Assembly: GCA_945910665.1 (NCBI GenBank)
Contig: CAMDZK010000034.1
Coordinates: 1-8,859, forward strand
Source of the DNA: an uncultured Peptostreptococcaceae bacterium
GTDB lineage: Bacteria; Bacillota; Clostridia; Tissierellales; Peptoniphilaceae
Direction of reading: 5' to 3'
DNA length: 8,859 bases
The stretch's first letter is position 1, and every line of letters starts with the position of its first letter. The notes below the pieces were generated by a model, which searched no databases, had not been told where the DNA came from, and saw only the letters and a program-made list of their open reading frames with translations. A program made the position numbers and the translations under genes. Shown here piece by piece: positions 1 to 6,252 of the stretch.

Positions 1-149
1 TCAGGGACAGCGTTCGCACCACGGAGCTTTTCCGTATGGATGGGAATAAAAACTTCTTGTGTGAATCCTCTACGGTCTAATTCCGCAAACATTTCACTGT
101 ATAATCGAGATCCAATAAAATAGGAGCAAATTTGTAAAATTTCAGTCAT
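1..149 (-). CDS. GT4-like glycosyltransferase, N-terminal fragment (runs off window)
   Basis: Only the first 49 codons lie in the window; the gene continues beyond base 1. The reading frame opens with MTEILQICSYFIGSRLYSEM. It closely resembles the start of the complete GT4 enzyme two genes upstream: both have the ILQI-x-SYF-x-GS core, a Tyr eight to nine residues later, and a G..Q.V[FY] strand. This is the first beta strand and loop of a GT-B glycosyltransferase fold. Its ATG (147-149) overlaps the TGA of the GT2 gene in an ATGA arrangement. That fixes the start and suggests translational coupling within the polysaccharide operon; a GAGAGGAACGAAAG stretch just upstream could serve as a weak ribosome site. 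The sugar donor and acceptor cannot be read from so short a piece. The family call rests on likeness to the neighbouring gene. Confidence 0.72.
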   Translation of the reverse strand, partial: MTEILQICSYFIGSRLYSEMFAELDRRGFTQEVFIPIHTEKLRGANAVP

Positions 150-1153
150 CTTTCGTTCCTCTCACTCCATGCATTCCGTACAATAAAAGTGCGGATGATT
201 CCCTTTAAAGACCCCCATCCGTAATGGATGTGAAACAGGGGAAATAAGAAGAGAATCCAGAAAAATTCTTTGCTATTATCGGCTTGTTTTGCGCTGAAAT
301 ACGCAGCCAAGGCAAGGTAAAGGATTGCTTCTACGAGGAGAAGCCACCAAAAGAAAGGGTGGACCAATCCAAGAAGAGGCAAGACGATGAGCGACAGCAA
401 GAATAAGAAGGGAATAAAGTGGCGTAATCCCATGGACCCAGGCATTATTTTCATCGTCAGTACATTCCAATAGCCATTGGTCCGTGCCATTTTTAGTAAA
501 CTTGCAACCGTCTCACGTCCATAATAGATAAAGCGAATGTCTGGAAATAATAAAATTTTCCCGCCTGCTTTTCTAATTCTAAAGTTGAGTTCATTATCTT
601 GATTTCTCGTGAGCCTCTCGTCATACAAACCCACCTGATCAAACACTTCTCGCCGAAAGGCACCAAAGGGTACTGTGTCCACTTCCCCACCTTTTCCCCC
701 AATGCGAAACTGGGAATTCCCCACACCAAAGGGTGAACTGAGAACTTTTGTAATGATCGCCCCCATGGCTCCTCTACTTTTGGTTTCTGCCATGCCGCCG
801 ACATTCATTGCAGCGGTGGTTTCCAAATAATGGACGCATTTTTCAATATAATCAGGATAATAAGAGCTATGGACATCCATGCGGACAATATATTTTCCCT
901 TGGATTCTACAATGCCTTTATTCATGGCAAATGGAACGGTCTTTTGGGGATTTTCAAATACTTTAATCAAACCAGGGTGGTTTTTGTGCCACTGGTCTAA
1001 GATTTCCTTCGTTCCATCATGACTCATCCCATCGACAAAGATCCACTCCATGGATTCTTTGGGATAGGTTTGTTCGAGTAAAGATTCAAGACAAGCTTCA
1101 ATATAGTTTTTTTCATTTAAGACGGGAATAACCACGGAAATAAATGGTGTCAT
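146..1153 (-). CDS. ExoA-like family 2 glycosyltransferase, membrane-anchored
   Basis: A 335-residue inverting glycosyltransferase with a GT-A fold that should act on the cytoplasmic face of the membrane and extend a lipid-linked polysaccharide repeat. Visible motifs follow the succinoglycan ExoA group: VVIPVLNE (7-14), the nucleotide-binding FVDGMSHDGT (39-48), a DxH metal site RMDVH (91-95), GG near 119-120, VDTVPFGAFRREVF (158-171) and the catalytic-base region NQDNELNFRIRKAG (184-197). A KMARTNGYWN stretch (221-230) matches the acceptor-side region of this group. The C-terminal third carries hydrophobic segments at about 247-264, 266-286 and 297-311, as expected for ExoA-like enzymes. The start ATG (1151-1153) overlaps the TGA of the upstream GT4 gene, and its own TGA overlaps the next start, so three glycosyltransferase genes are tightly coupled. 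The family is clear; the donor and acceptor sugars are unknown, and succinoglycan itself is not implied. Confidence 0.9.
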   Translation of the reverse strand: MTPFISVVIPVLNEKNYIEACLESLLEQTYPKESMEWIFVDGMSHDGTKEILDQWHKNHPGLIKVFENPQKTVPFAMNKGIVESKGKYIVRMDVHSSYYPDYIEKCVHYLETTAAMNVGGMAETKSRGAMGAIITKVLSSPFGVGNSQFRIGGKGGEVDTVPFGAFRREVFDQVGLYDERLTRNQDNELNFRIRKAGGKILLFPDIRFIYYGRETVASLLKMARTNGYWNVLTMKIMPGSMGLRHFIPFLFLLSLIVLPLLGLVHPFFWWLLLVEAILYLALAAYFSAKQADNSKEFFWILFLFPLFHIHYGWGSLKGIIRTFIVRNAWSERNER

Positions 1154-2268
1154 TGGTGCATCTCCCTCACAGATTCATATACATTTGCCATACGCACAGC
1201 AATTTTGGGCCAATCGAAAATGTCCACGCCTTCAAGAGCGCGTCGCATAAACCCAGGATAATCTTCTAAAATTGCTAAAATCGCTTGGACAATTTCTTCT
1301 GGTTGGTCCCATGTGACCGCATAACCAACATCGCCATCGTCAAAATGGCTGTCAAAACCTTGTTTTTTTGTGTAAATTACGGGCAGTCCTTGACTCATCG
1401 CTTCTACATAAGAGATGCCAAAGGTTTCTGTTTTCGAAGGCATGACGTACACATCATGGTTTCTGTACACTTCGATGAGTTCTCTACGATCTTTCGTAAA
1501 AGGATGATAAGTCACAAAACCTTTTTGATCCAATACATCTTTAATTGCCTTCACCTTGACCTTGCCAATCACGGTATACGTGACTTCGCATCCTCTTTGA
1601 ATGAGTTTTTCGCACGCTTTCACCGTCGTGAGCAAATTTTTATTTCGGTCGATATTTCCGACAAATAATAAGCGCAAGGGTTCGTGCACCTGTGCCGTTT
1701 TCCCGTTAAATCGGTTCTTTTTCCAGAAATCGTTCACTCCGTTTGGAATGAGATGGGTCTTTTGTAAAAACTCTTCTTTTAATTCTTCGGGGATATATTG
1801 ATTGAACACTTCATCTCGATGACTTTTAGAAAGGAAAATGAGTTGTGCAGCTTCTTTTAAGATCTCGATTCCTGTCTTTCGCAAATGGAGTGCGTATTTA
1901 AAAAATACATTGACATCTGAATTTCTCACCGTTGCAACGTAAGGAATGCCATACTGTCGCTTCAATTCCATCGCAATGCGTCCGTTGGAAAACAACGAGT
2001 GGGCATGGGCTAAATCAAAGGATGAAACATCCACATTCTCTGTCAAATCGTCGTAGACAAGGCGGTGCTTTCTTGGAAAGACAAAGCGGTCCGCATAGCG
2101 GTATGGTCTGCGTAGGAGCACCTTATCATCATAGGTTTGATCCAATACATTGCCTTTATGCGTAAAGACATACACGGTTTGTTTGATGCCAAGTTCTGCA
2201 ATCTCATTGTACAAGTCTTCGTAAAATGGACTGCCAGCAAAATAAGAATTAATTTGTAAAATGTTCAT
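1150..2268 (-). CDS. GT4 family (GT-B fold) glycosyltransferase
   Basis: A complete 372-residue retaining glycosyltransferase, presumably cytoplasmic or peripherally membrane-bound, adding a sugar to a growing surface polysaccharide. The N-terminal Rossmann half has MNILQINSYFAGS and the HAHSLFSNG loop (88-96). The linker has IPNGVNDFW (174-182). The C-terminal half begins with LLFVGNIDRNKN (200-211), typical of GT4 donor-binding domains. It contains the E-x7-E motif within PSKTETFGISYVEAMSQGLP (277-296), with E281 and E289 as the likely pair binding the nucleotide-sugar donor. Length fits the family. The ATG is preceded by GGAGGG (2274-2279) at close spacing, supporting this start. It lies 47 bases after the dehydrogenase gene, with a hairpin between them, and overlaps the GT2 gene by four bases. 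Its N-terminus is paralogous to the partial gene at the left edge. Specificity cannot be assigned from sequence alone. Confidence 0.9.
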   Translation of the reverse strand: MNILQINSYFAGSPFYEDLYNEIAELGIKQTVYVFTHKGNVLDQTYDDKVLLRRPYRYADRFVFPRKHRLVYDDLTENVDVSSFDLAHAHSLFSNGRIAMELKRQYGIPYVATVRNSDVNVFFKYALHLRKTGIEILKEAAQLIFLSKSHRDEVFNQYIPEELKEEFLQKTHLIPNGVNDFWKKNRFNGKTAQVHEPLRLLFVGNIDRNKNLLTTVKACEKLIQRGCEVTYTVIGKVKVKAIKDVLDQKGFVTYHPFTKDRRELIEVYRNHDVYVMPSKTETFGISYVEAMSQGLPVIYTKKQGFDSHFDDGDVGYAVTWDQPEEIVQAILAILEDYPGFMRRALEGVDIFDWPKIAVRMANVYESVREMHQ

Positions 2269-2288
2269 GACAGCCCTCCAAATGGTGA

Positions 2289-2308
2289 AAGCACGGAAAC
2301 CCGTGCTT
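2289..2308 (-). other. Intercistronic hairpin between dehydrogenase and GT4 genes
   Basis: On the transcribed (minus) strand, AAGCACGG and CCGTGCTT form a perfect 8-bp stem around a GTTT loop, 7 bases past the dehydrogenase stop codon. No proper U-run follows (the next bases are TCACC), so it is not a convincing full terminator. It could be a partial terminator, an RNA processing or stability element, or a brake that sets glycosyltransferase levels below dehydrogenase levels. The hairpin is seen; its function is inferred. Confidence 0.55.
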
Positions 2309-2315
2309 CATGTGT

Positions 2316-3629
2316 TTATAGTCTGTGGATATGCTCTTCGTCACAGCGACCTAAAGCATTTCTCGTATCAAAAATGCGTTGTGCGTGTTGAATGACAAAA
2401 TCGTAGTCCACATTGGAATGATGCGTTGTAATGATAACCAAGTCGTAGGAAGATAACACATTTTCCGTGAGTTCTTTCACGGTTTCTCTCGTCGTACCAT
2501 CATGCGCGGTAAAACTTGGATTAAAGGTATCATAATAATCAACTTCTGCTAAATGCTCTTCTAAAATTTTCATCACATCGAGTGCTGGACTCATGCGTAA
2601 GTCGTCGATATCATTTTTATATGCGACACCTAAAAGCAAAATTTTAGAGCCATTTAATGGTTTTTTGTCGATATTCAAAATTTTCGACGCGCGTTCCACA
2701 GTATACAAAGGCATTTGACTATTCACTTGCCCAGAAGTTTCAATTAATTTGGTCTGATAATCGTATTCGCGCACTTTCCAAGAAAGATAATAGGGGTCCA
2801 GCGGAATACAATGCCCACCAATCCCAGGGCCAGGATAGAAGGCTTGGAAACCATAGGGTTTCGTTTTAGCAGCGTCGATTACTTCCCAAACGTCGATTCC
2901 CATTTTTTCGCAGATAATCGCCATTTCATTGGCCAATCCAATGTTGACAAAGCGGTAGATATTCTCCAACACTTTTTCCATTTCTGCAACCGCGGGGGAA
3001 GACACAGGGTAAATTTCGCTGGCGAGAACCGAACGGTAAAATTCCGTTGCAACTTCTGTCGCATCAACCGTTACACCACCCACGACTTTTGGTGTATTAT
3101 TCGTTGTATAGTTTTTATTACCTGGATCTACGCGTTCAGGAGAAAAAGCTAAGTAAAAATCTTCACCACAAACAAGACCGCTTTTTTCTTCTAAAATCGG
3201 TTTTAATACTTCTTCTGTGGTGCCTGGATAGGTTGTACTTTCTAAAACAACAAGGGTTTCTTTCGTCAAATGCTCGCCAATTGCACGGGCGGATGACTCA
3301 ATAAAACTCATGTCTGGTTGTTGGTGGTTATCTAGAGGAGTTGGCACGCAAATAATGACAAAGTCCATCTCTGCAATAACGGAAAAATCCGTCGTCGCCT
3401 TTAATATTTTTTCTTCAACGAGTCGTTTAAGAACCGCCGGGTCCACATCACCGATGTAGTTTTCGCCGCGATTAATACGGTCCACTTTATTTTGAGACAC
3501 ATCGATTCCCGTTGTCATAAAACCAGCTTTCGCCTTTTCAACCGCCAGTGGAAGACCTACATACCCAAGTCCCACCACGCTGACATTGGCGTCCATTGCT
3601 TCAATTTTTTTCAAAAATTTTTCTTTCAC
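2316..3629 (-). CDS. wbpA: Nucleotide-sugar dehydrogenase, UDP-GlcNAc 6-dehydrogenase (WbpA) type
   Basis: A 437-residue cytoplasmic NAD-dependent enzyme of the UDP-glucose/GDP-mannose dehydrogenase family. Such enzymes oxidise the C6 hydroxyl of a UDP-sugar twice to give a uronic acid donor. The N-terminal Rossmann motif is VVGLGYVGLP (18-27). CVPTPL (94-99), STTYPGTTEE (131-140) and SPERVDPGN (163-171) follow. The catalytic lysine/asparagine pair is likely K219 and N223. The nucleophile is C274 in GPGIGGHCIPLDP (267-279), with D278 four residues on. A C-terminal domain with LLLGVAYKNDIDDLRMSP (331-348) completes the fold. From memory, the overall wording (PDMSFI, ATKP/TKPYGF, FYPGPG) matches WbpA-type UDP-N-acetylglucosamine dehydrogenases more than UDP-glucose enzymes; a UDP-ManNAc or UDP-GalNAc substrate remains possible. 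Translation starts at GTG (3627-3629), with AAGGAG at 3638-3643 and an 8-base spacer. It is the first gene of the minus-strand operon. Confidence 0.92.
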   Translation of the reverse strand: MKEKFLKKIEAMDANVSVVGLGYVGLPLAVEKAKAGFMTTGIDVSQNKVDRINRGENYIGDVDPAVLKRLVEEKILKATTDFSVIAEMDFVIICVPTPLDNHQQPDMSFIESSARAIGEHLTKETLVVLESTTYPGTTEEVLKPILEEKSGLVCGEDFYLAFSPERVDPGNKNYTTNNTPKVVGGVTVDATEVATEFYRSVLASEIYPVSSPAVAEMEKVLENIYRFVNIGLANEMAIICEKMGIDVWEVIDAAKTKPYGFQAFYPGPGIGGHCIPLDPYYLSWKVREYDYQTKLIETSGQVNSQMPLYTVERASKILNIDKKPLNGSKILLLGVAYKNDIDDLRMSPALDVMKILEEHLAEVDYYDTFNPSFTAHDGTTRETVKELTENVLSSYDLVIITTHHSNVDYDFVIQHAQRIFDTRNALGRCDEEHIHRL

Positions 3630-3665
3630 GATTCAATCTCCTTAGCGTATTTCATTCATCTTATT

Positions 3666-3694
3666 ATTATAATTGAATGCGCAAAGATTAGCAA
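3666..3694 (-). promoter_or_regulatory. Sigma-A-type promoter of the dehydrogenase/glycosyltransferase operon
   Basis: On the minus strand, TTGCTA (3689-3694) and a perfect TATAAT (3666-3671) are separated by exactly 17 bases. The expected start of transcription is near 3659, giving a leader of about 30 bases before the GTG start. It sits back to back with the plus-strand promoter. Confidence 0.8.
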
Positions 3695-3736
3695 TAAATG
3701 GCCTTTTCTGTAAAAATTGAACCCTTCCCTTCGAAA

Positions 3737-3765
3737 ATGACACGAAAGTGAAATTGCGGTATACT
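3737..3765 (+). promoter_or_regulatory. Sigma-A-type promoter of the exported-protein/polymerase operon
   Basis: ATGACA (3737-3742; five of six consensus bases) and TATACT (3760-3765; five of six) are separated by 17 bases. The predicted start is near 3772, giving a leader of about 26 bases before the ATG at 3798. Forty-two bases separate its -35 box from that of the divergent promoter. Confidence 0.8.
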
Positions 3766-3787
3766 AAGAACTGAATGTTATGAAGTA

Positions 3788-3803
3788 AGGAGTCCTTATG
3801 AAA
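3788..3803 (+). repeat. Start-site repeat, copy 1 (SD and ATG of exported protein)
   Basis: AGGAGTCCTTATGAAA contains the Shine-Dalgarno core and start codon. The same 16 bases recur exactly at the start of the next gene. The AAGGA/TCCTT halves form a small dyad around the SD. The one-base centre makes a real hairpin unlikely. Confidence 0.7.
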
Positions 3804-4643
3804 GCACATCACATCAGCATCATTATTGCCATTCTCATGATGGTATTTTTTGTACAACCCAATAAAGTGAATATGAACCTCACCACCCAAGAAGTCATGG
3901 ATAAAGTGGAGCAATCCCCCCCGGGTATAGAAAGTTTTGTTCAAAAAAGTTCCCTACAAACGTCCATTGTTCACAATGAGGAAACCCAATTAACAGACAC
4001 TGAATCCTATCGTTTAGAACACCGAAAAATCGACGGTGTCAATTACGATTATTCCAGTGGGTCTACCTCGTTTTTAGATCCCTTAGAAGTGAGAAATTTT
4101 TATTTTGTCCAACTCCTCGAAAACGATGAGGGGTATTATTCAGAGTATTCTCGCATCCAAACTCGCGAGGAATTTGAAGCTTTTAGAGAAGACCCAACGA
4201 CGAACGCACCACCGATTGAGTACGGACCTTGGGAGATGAAACCAGCGCACCCTGCAGCGAATCTTCCTTACGAGAAAGCCAAAGAAATATTTATCCGTTT
4301 GGCGCCTGAAATGGAACTCCAAGAGGCAGAAAAAAACTATATCTTTTCGATGGAATTAGATGACTTATCTCGATTGGAAGAAGCAAATCCTTTCTATTTT
4401 GACCAACTTCTCCAAAAGGTTGCACTCACAAGAGAGGATGTCGTGGAAATGGATGCTGACGACATTGATTTTCGCATCCGCTTTGTCGTGGAACGCCATG
4501 AAATGCGCATACAAAACGCGTATTTTCTCCTTCGAACCAAAGAAGACGCAACCCATTATCTCATGCAGTACAGTACCGACTACGAGCAATTTAACATCGT
4601 CGGAGAACCACAACTGCCAACGACAGCACCCGCACTACCATAG
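3798..4643 (+). CDS. Exported or membrane-anchored protein of unknown function
   Basis: I do not recognise this 281-residue protein with confidence. It opens with a short basic start (MKAHH) and a hydrophobic segment (about 6-19), which reads as an uncleaved signal anchor or a signal peptide without an obvious AxA site. There is no lipobox and no cysteine at all, so it is not a lipoprotein. The rest is hydrophilic and acidic and probably lies outside the membrane. Residues 28-57 (LTTQEVMDKVEQ... followed by FVQKSSLQTSI) loosely recall the N-terminus of secreted LolA-like or DUF6612-like beta-rich proteins; this is a weak analogy. An aromatic, acidic middle (95-150) and a C-terminal part with alternating strands (224-268) end in a Pro/Thr-rich tail. 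ATG at 3798 has AAGGAG five bases upstream. Its TAG stop is part of the next gene's SD, 8 bases before that start, so the two proteins are likely made together and may cooperate in polymer export or assembly. Confidence 0.8.
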   Translation: MKAHHISIIIAILMMVFFVQPNKVNMNLTTQEVMDKVEQSPPGIESFVQKSSLQTSIVHNEETQLTDTESYRLEHRKIDGVNYDYSSGSTSFLDPLEVRNFYFVQLLENDEGYYSEYSRIQTREEFEAFREDPTTNAPPIEYGPWEMKPAHPAANLPYEKAKEIFIRLAPEMELQEAEKNYIFSMELDDLSRLEEANPFYFDQLLQKVALTREDVVEMDADDIDFRIRFVVERHEMRIQNAYFLLRTKEDATHYLMQYSTDYEQFNIVGEPQLPTTAPALP

Positions 4644-4657
4644 GAGTCCTTATGAAA
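4642..4657 (+). repeat. Start-site repeat, copy 2 (SD and ATG of polymerase-like gene)
   Basis: An exact second copy of AGGAGTCCTTATGAAA. Here the upstream gene's TAG stop (4641-4643) runs into the SD, so termination and reinitiation are physically linked. Confidence 0.7.
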
Positions 4658-6043
4658 AAATTTGATACATTGTATGAACAATTACTCCTTCTCAGTCTCT
4701 TTTTTGTCATCGTGGAAATTGCCCTCCACATGCCCATGATCACTTTCATCACACCCTATAAAATTACCTTGGGGCTCTTGGGACTTTTGATCGTAGGAAA
4801 GATGATTGTGGGCGGAAAAAGTTTTATCCATCATTTTTTTAGTTCCATCGGAAAAGCGCTAAAACCAATTCGTTTGGCAATCATTCCTACGTTTTTGTAC
4901 TTGGCATTTGATGTGATTAGCCTCTTCTATACCAAAGACATCCCCTTTGCTCTGACCAAATACGTGACAATCCTCAGCATGCTTGCGATCCTCTTATGCA
5001 CCGCCTATTATTTGGTAGGTGTCCATGGAGATGTTCCTGTCCGTAAAAAAGTCCAGCGCATTTTGTTGACAATCGGGGTGACCGCTATTGCTACAGCTGT
5101 ATATGCCTATGTGTACCACACGATTTTTCATCAAACGTTTTATGCAAGACGCCTGTCCATGATTGAAGACTATAACCAGTTTAGTATCGTCGTCATCTTT
5201 TCGTACTTTATTCTCCTCCTCTTTTTGCGAAGAGAATATCGACCGAAGAAAATCTACTATTTTTGGCTCGTGTTATGCTCTGCCCTGTCGATCAGTGCAG
5301 TGACATTATCTGGGTCAAGACGTTCTTACCTCATGATGCTGGCATGTTTATTTATTCCCGTCATTTATGAATGTATCTCCTATTTTCAGGAAAAGAATAA
5401 AAGGGGCTTTGTCCGATTTCTCGCTTCCATTGTGCTCATTGTGGGAATTTATTCAGGCATTACATTTATGTATAACAAGACGACGACGGAACGCTATGAA
5501 GCACTCACTGAAGAAAATGAAGATATTATTAACATCATTGGTGCAAAACCTGTAGAAGAAATTTTGACCGACGAAGAAGCTTTGGGAAAACGGGAAGTCA
5601 TCTGGGGATTGGCAATCGACGCCTACAAAAACTTACCCACGCTCAATAAAATCATCGGCGGCGGTGGCTCCTATGCATCGGATTTGTACGATACGCCCCA
5701 TACCAAACCAATCATCGAAAAAATGTATTGGAAAGAATTACCGGACCAATACATGAACCCCCATAACTTTATCCTTGTCGACCTCCTCACAGGAGGGATT
5801 GTGAAGACTGTGTTGACACTAGCAACCATTCTAGGGGCTCTCATCTGCTTGCTTCGTAATCGAAAAGAACAGCACGCAGAGCTCGTTTATATTTTCATCG
5901 CAGCAGCCATAGCCCTAGGGAATATCTTTGTCAGCAGTAAATACGGCCTTTTTAACGACAAATTTGTGTGGACCGTTCTCATTCTCGTGATGGCTTTTAG
6001 CGTAGAAAGACTTTGCACAGCAACTCTTGACAATAAAAAATGA
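4652..6043 (+). CDS. O-antigen ligase/polymerase-like membrane protein (Wzy_C superfamily)
   Basis: A 463-residue integral membrane protein with about ten to twelve hydrophobic segments (roughly 11-29, 35-54, 73-93, 103-123, 136-156, 174-194, 200-216, 223-240, 253-272, 373-400, 409-426, 434-452). Before the last three segments lies a large external loop (about 273-372). Two family signatures are visible: LSGSRRSYL (219-227), the arginine-bearing motif of O-antigen ligases and Wzy-type polymerases, and NPHNFILVDLLTGGIV (369-384), with H371 in the place of the conserved loop histidine. KREVIW (313-318) and the glycine-rich IIGGGGSY (334-341) also fit. Proteins of this family join lipid-carried glycans end to end or pass them to an acceptor on the outer face of the membrane. 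In a Gram-positive locus with a sugar dehydrogenase and glycosyltransferases, polymerisation of a surface polysaccharide is the likelier role, but ligase and polymerase cannot be told apart by sequence. No terminator follows; the tyrS promoter overlaps its last codons. Confidence 0.88.
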   Translation: MKKFDTLYEQLLLLSLFFVIVEIALHMPMITFITPYKITLGLLGLLIVGKMIVGGKSFIHHFFSSIGKALKPIRLAIIPTFLYLAFDVISLFYTKDIPFALTKYVTILSMLAILLCTAYYLVGVHGDVPVRKKVQRILLTIGVTAIATAVYAYVYHTIFHQTFYARRLSMIEDYNQFSIVVIFSYFILLLFLRREYRPKKIYYFWLVLCSALSISAVTLSGSRRSYLMMLACLFIPVIYECISYFQEKNKRGFVRFLASIVLIVGIYSGITFMYNKTTTERYEALTEENEDIINIIGAKPVEEILTDEEALGKREVIWGLAIDAYKNLPTLNKIIGGGGSYASDLYDTPHTKPIIEKMYWKELPDQYMNPHNFILVDLLTGGIVKTVLTLATILGALICLLRNRKEQHAELVYIFIAAAIALGNIFVSSKYGLFNDKFVWTVLILVMAFSVERLCTATLDNKK

Positions 6044-6055
6044 ATCTGTTATAGT
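6027..6055 (+). promoter_or_regulatory. Strong sigma-A-type promoter of the tyrS leader
   Basis: A consensus TTGACA (6027-6032) and TATAGT (6050-6055) are separated by 17 bases. The -35 box lies inside the final codons of the polymerase-like gene and the -10 just after its stop. Transcription should start near 6062, at the 5' edge of the T-box leader. Confidence 0.85.
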
Positions 6056-6060
6056 TTCGT

Positions 6061-6230
6061 TTAAGTGGAAGCAATGAAGATGAATAGTACCTTGGCGCCT
6101 GTAGAAAGTACGCGGCTGATGAAAGCGTACATGCCAAAAAGGGAAATACAACATTGGAGCGAAATCACATCGAAGCGATAAATGAAGGTGGCACCGCGGA
6201 TACATCCGCCCTTTTGTGCCATCTTTTTTT
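6061..6230 (+). ncRNA. T-box riboswitch, tyrosine specifier, controlling tyrS
   Basis: This leader senses uncharged tRNA-Tyr and allows read-through into tyrS when charging is low. The conserved T-box sequence AAGGTGGCACCGCG is at 6185-6198. Stem I can be drawn: CAATG (6072-6076) pairs with CATTG (6152-6156), CCTT (6090-6093) with AAGG (6139-6142), and GGC (6094-6096) with GCC (6133-6135). An apical stem forms from GTACGC (6108-6113) and GCGTAC (6125-6130). The internal loop has an AGTA element on the 5' side (6086-6089) and GAAATACAA on the 3' side, placing specifier codon TAC (Tyr) at 6147-6149, in agreement with the downstream gene. The antiterminator pairs AAGG (6185-6188) with CCTT (6210-6213) and GCGGA (6196-6200) with TCCGC (6205-6209), leaving the 7-base bulge TGGCACC. 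The variable bulge base is C. Exact 5' end is inferred from the promoter. Confidence 0.95.
6187..6230 (+). terminator. T-box leader terminator (alternative to antiterminator)
   Basis: GGTGGCAC (6187-6194) pairs with GTGCCATC (6216-6223), including one G-U pair. The stem encloses the GCGGA/TCCGC inner stem and is followed by seven T residues (6224-6230). It uses the same bases as the antiterminator bulge, so the two structures exclude each other. Confidence 0.92.
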
Positions 6231-6252
6231 ATTTCAAAAAGGAGGATAACAA

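Noticed and set aside
2811..3152. Plus-strand open frame inside the dehydrogenase gene
   Set aside because: Overlaps a well-supported gene on the other strand and shows no family signature or ribosome site.
3642..3944. 100-codon open frame on the minus strand over the divergent promoter region
   Set aside because: It covers both promoters and the start of the exported-protein gene, has no SD, and its product looks like random translation.
6088..6090. TAC in TAGTACC as the T-box specifier codon
   Set aside because: It lies on the 5' side of the internal loop next to the conserved AGTA element. The specifier belongs on the 3' side, where TAC occurs at 6147-6149.
5915..6205. 96-codon minus-strand open frame over the T-box leader
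   Set aside because: Antisense to the end of the polymerase gene and to a structured leader RNA; Cys/His-rich shadow protein without a family.
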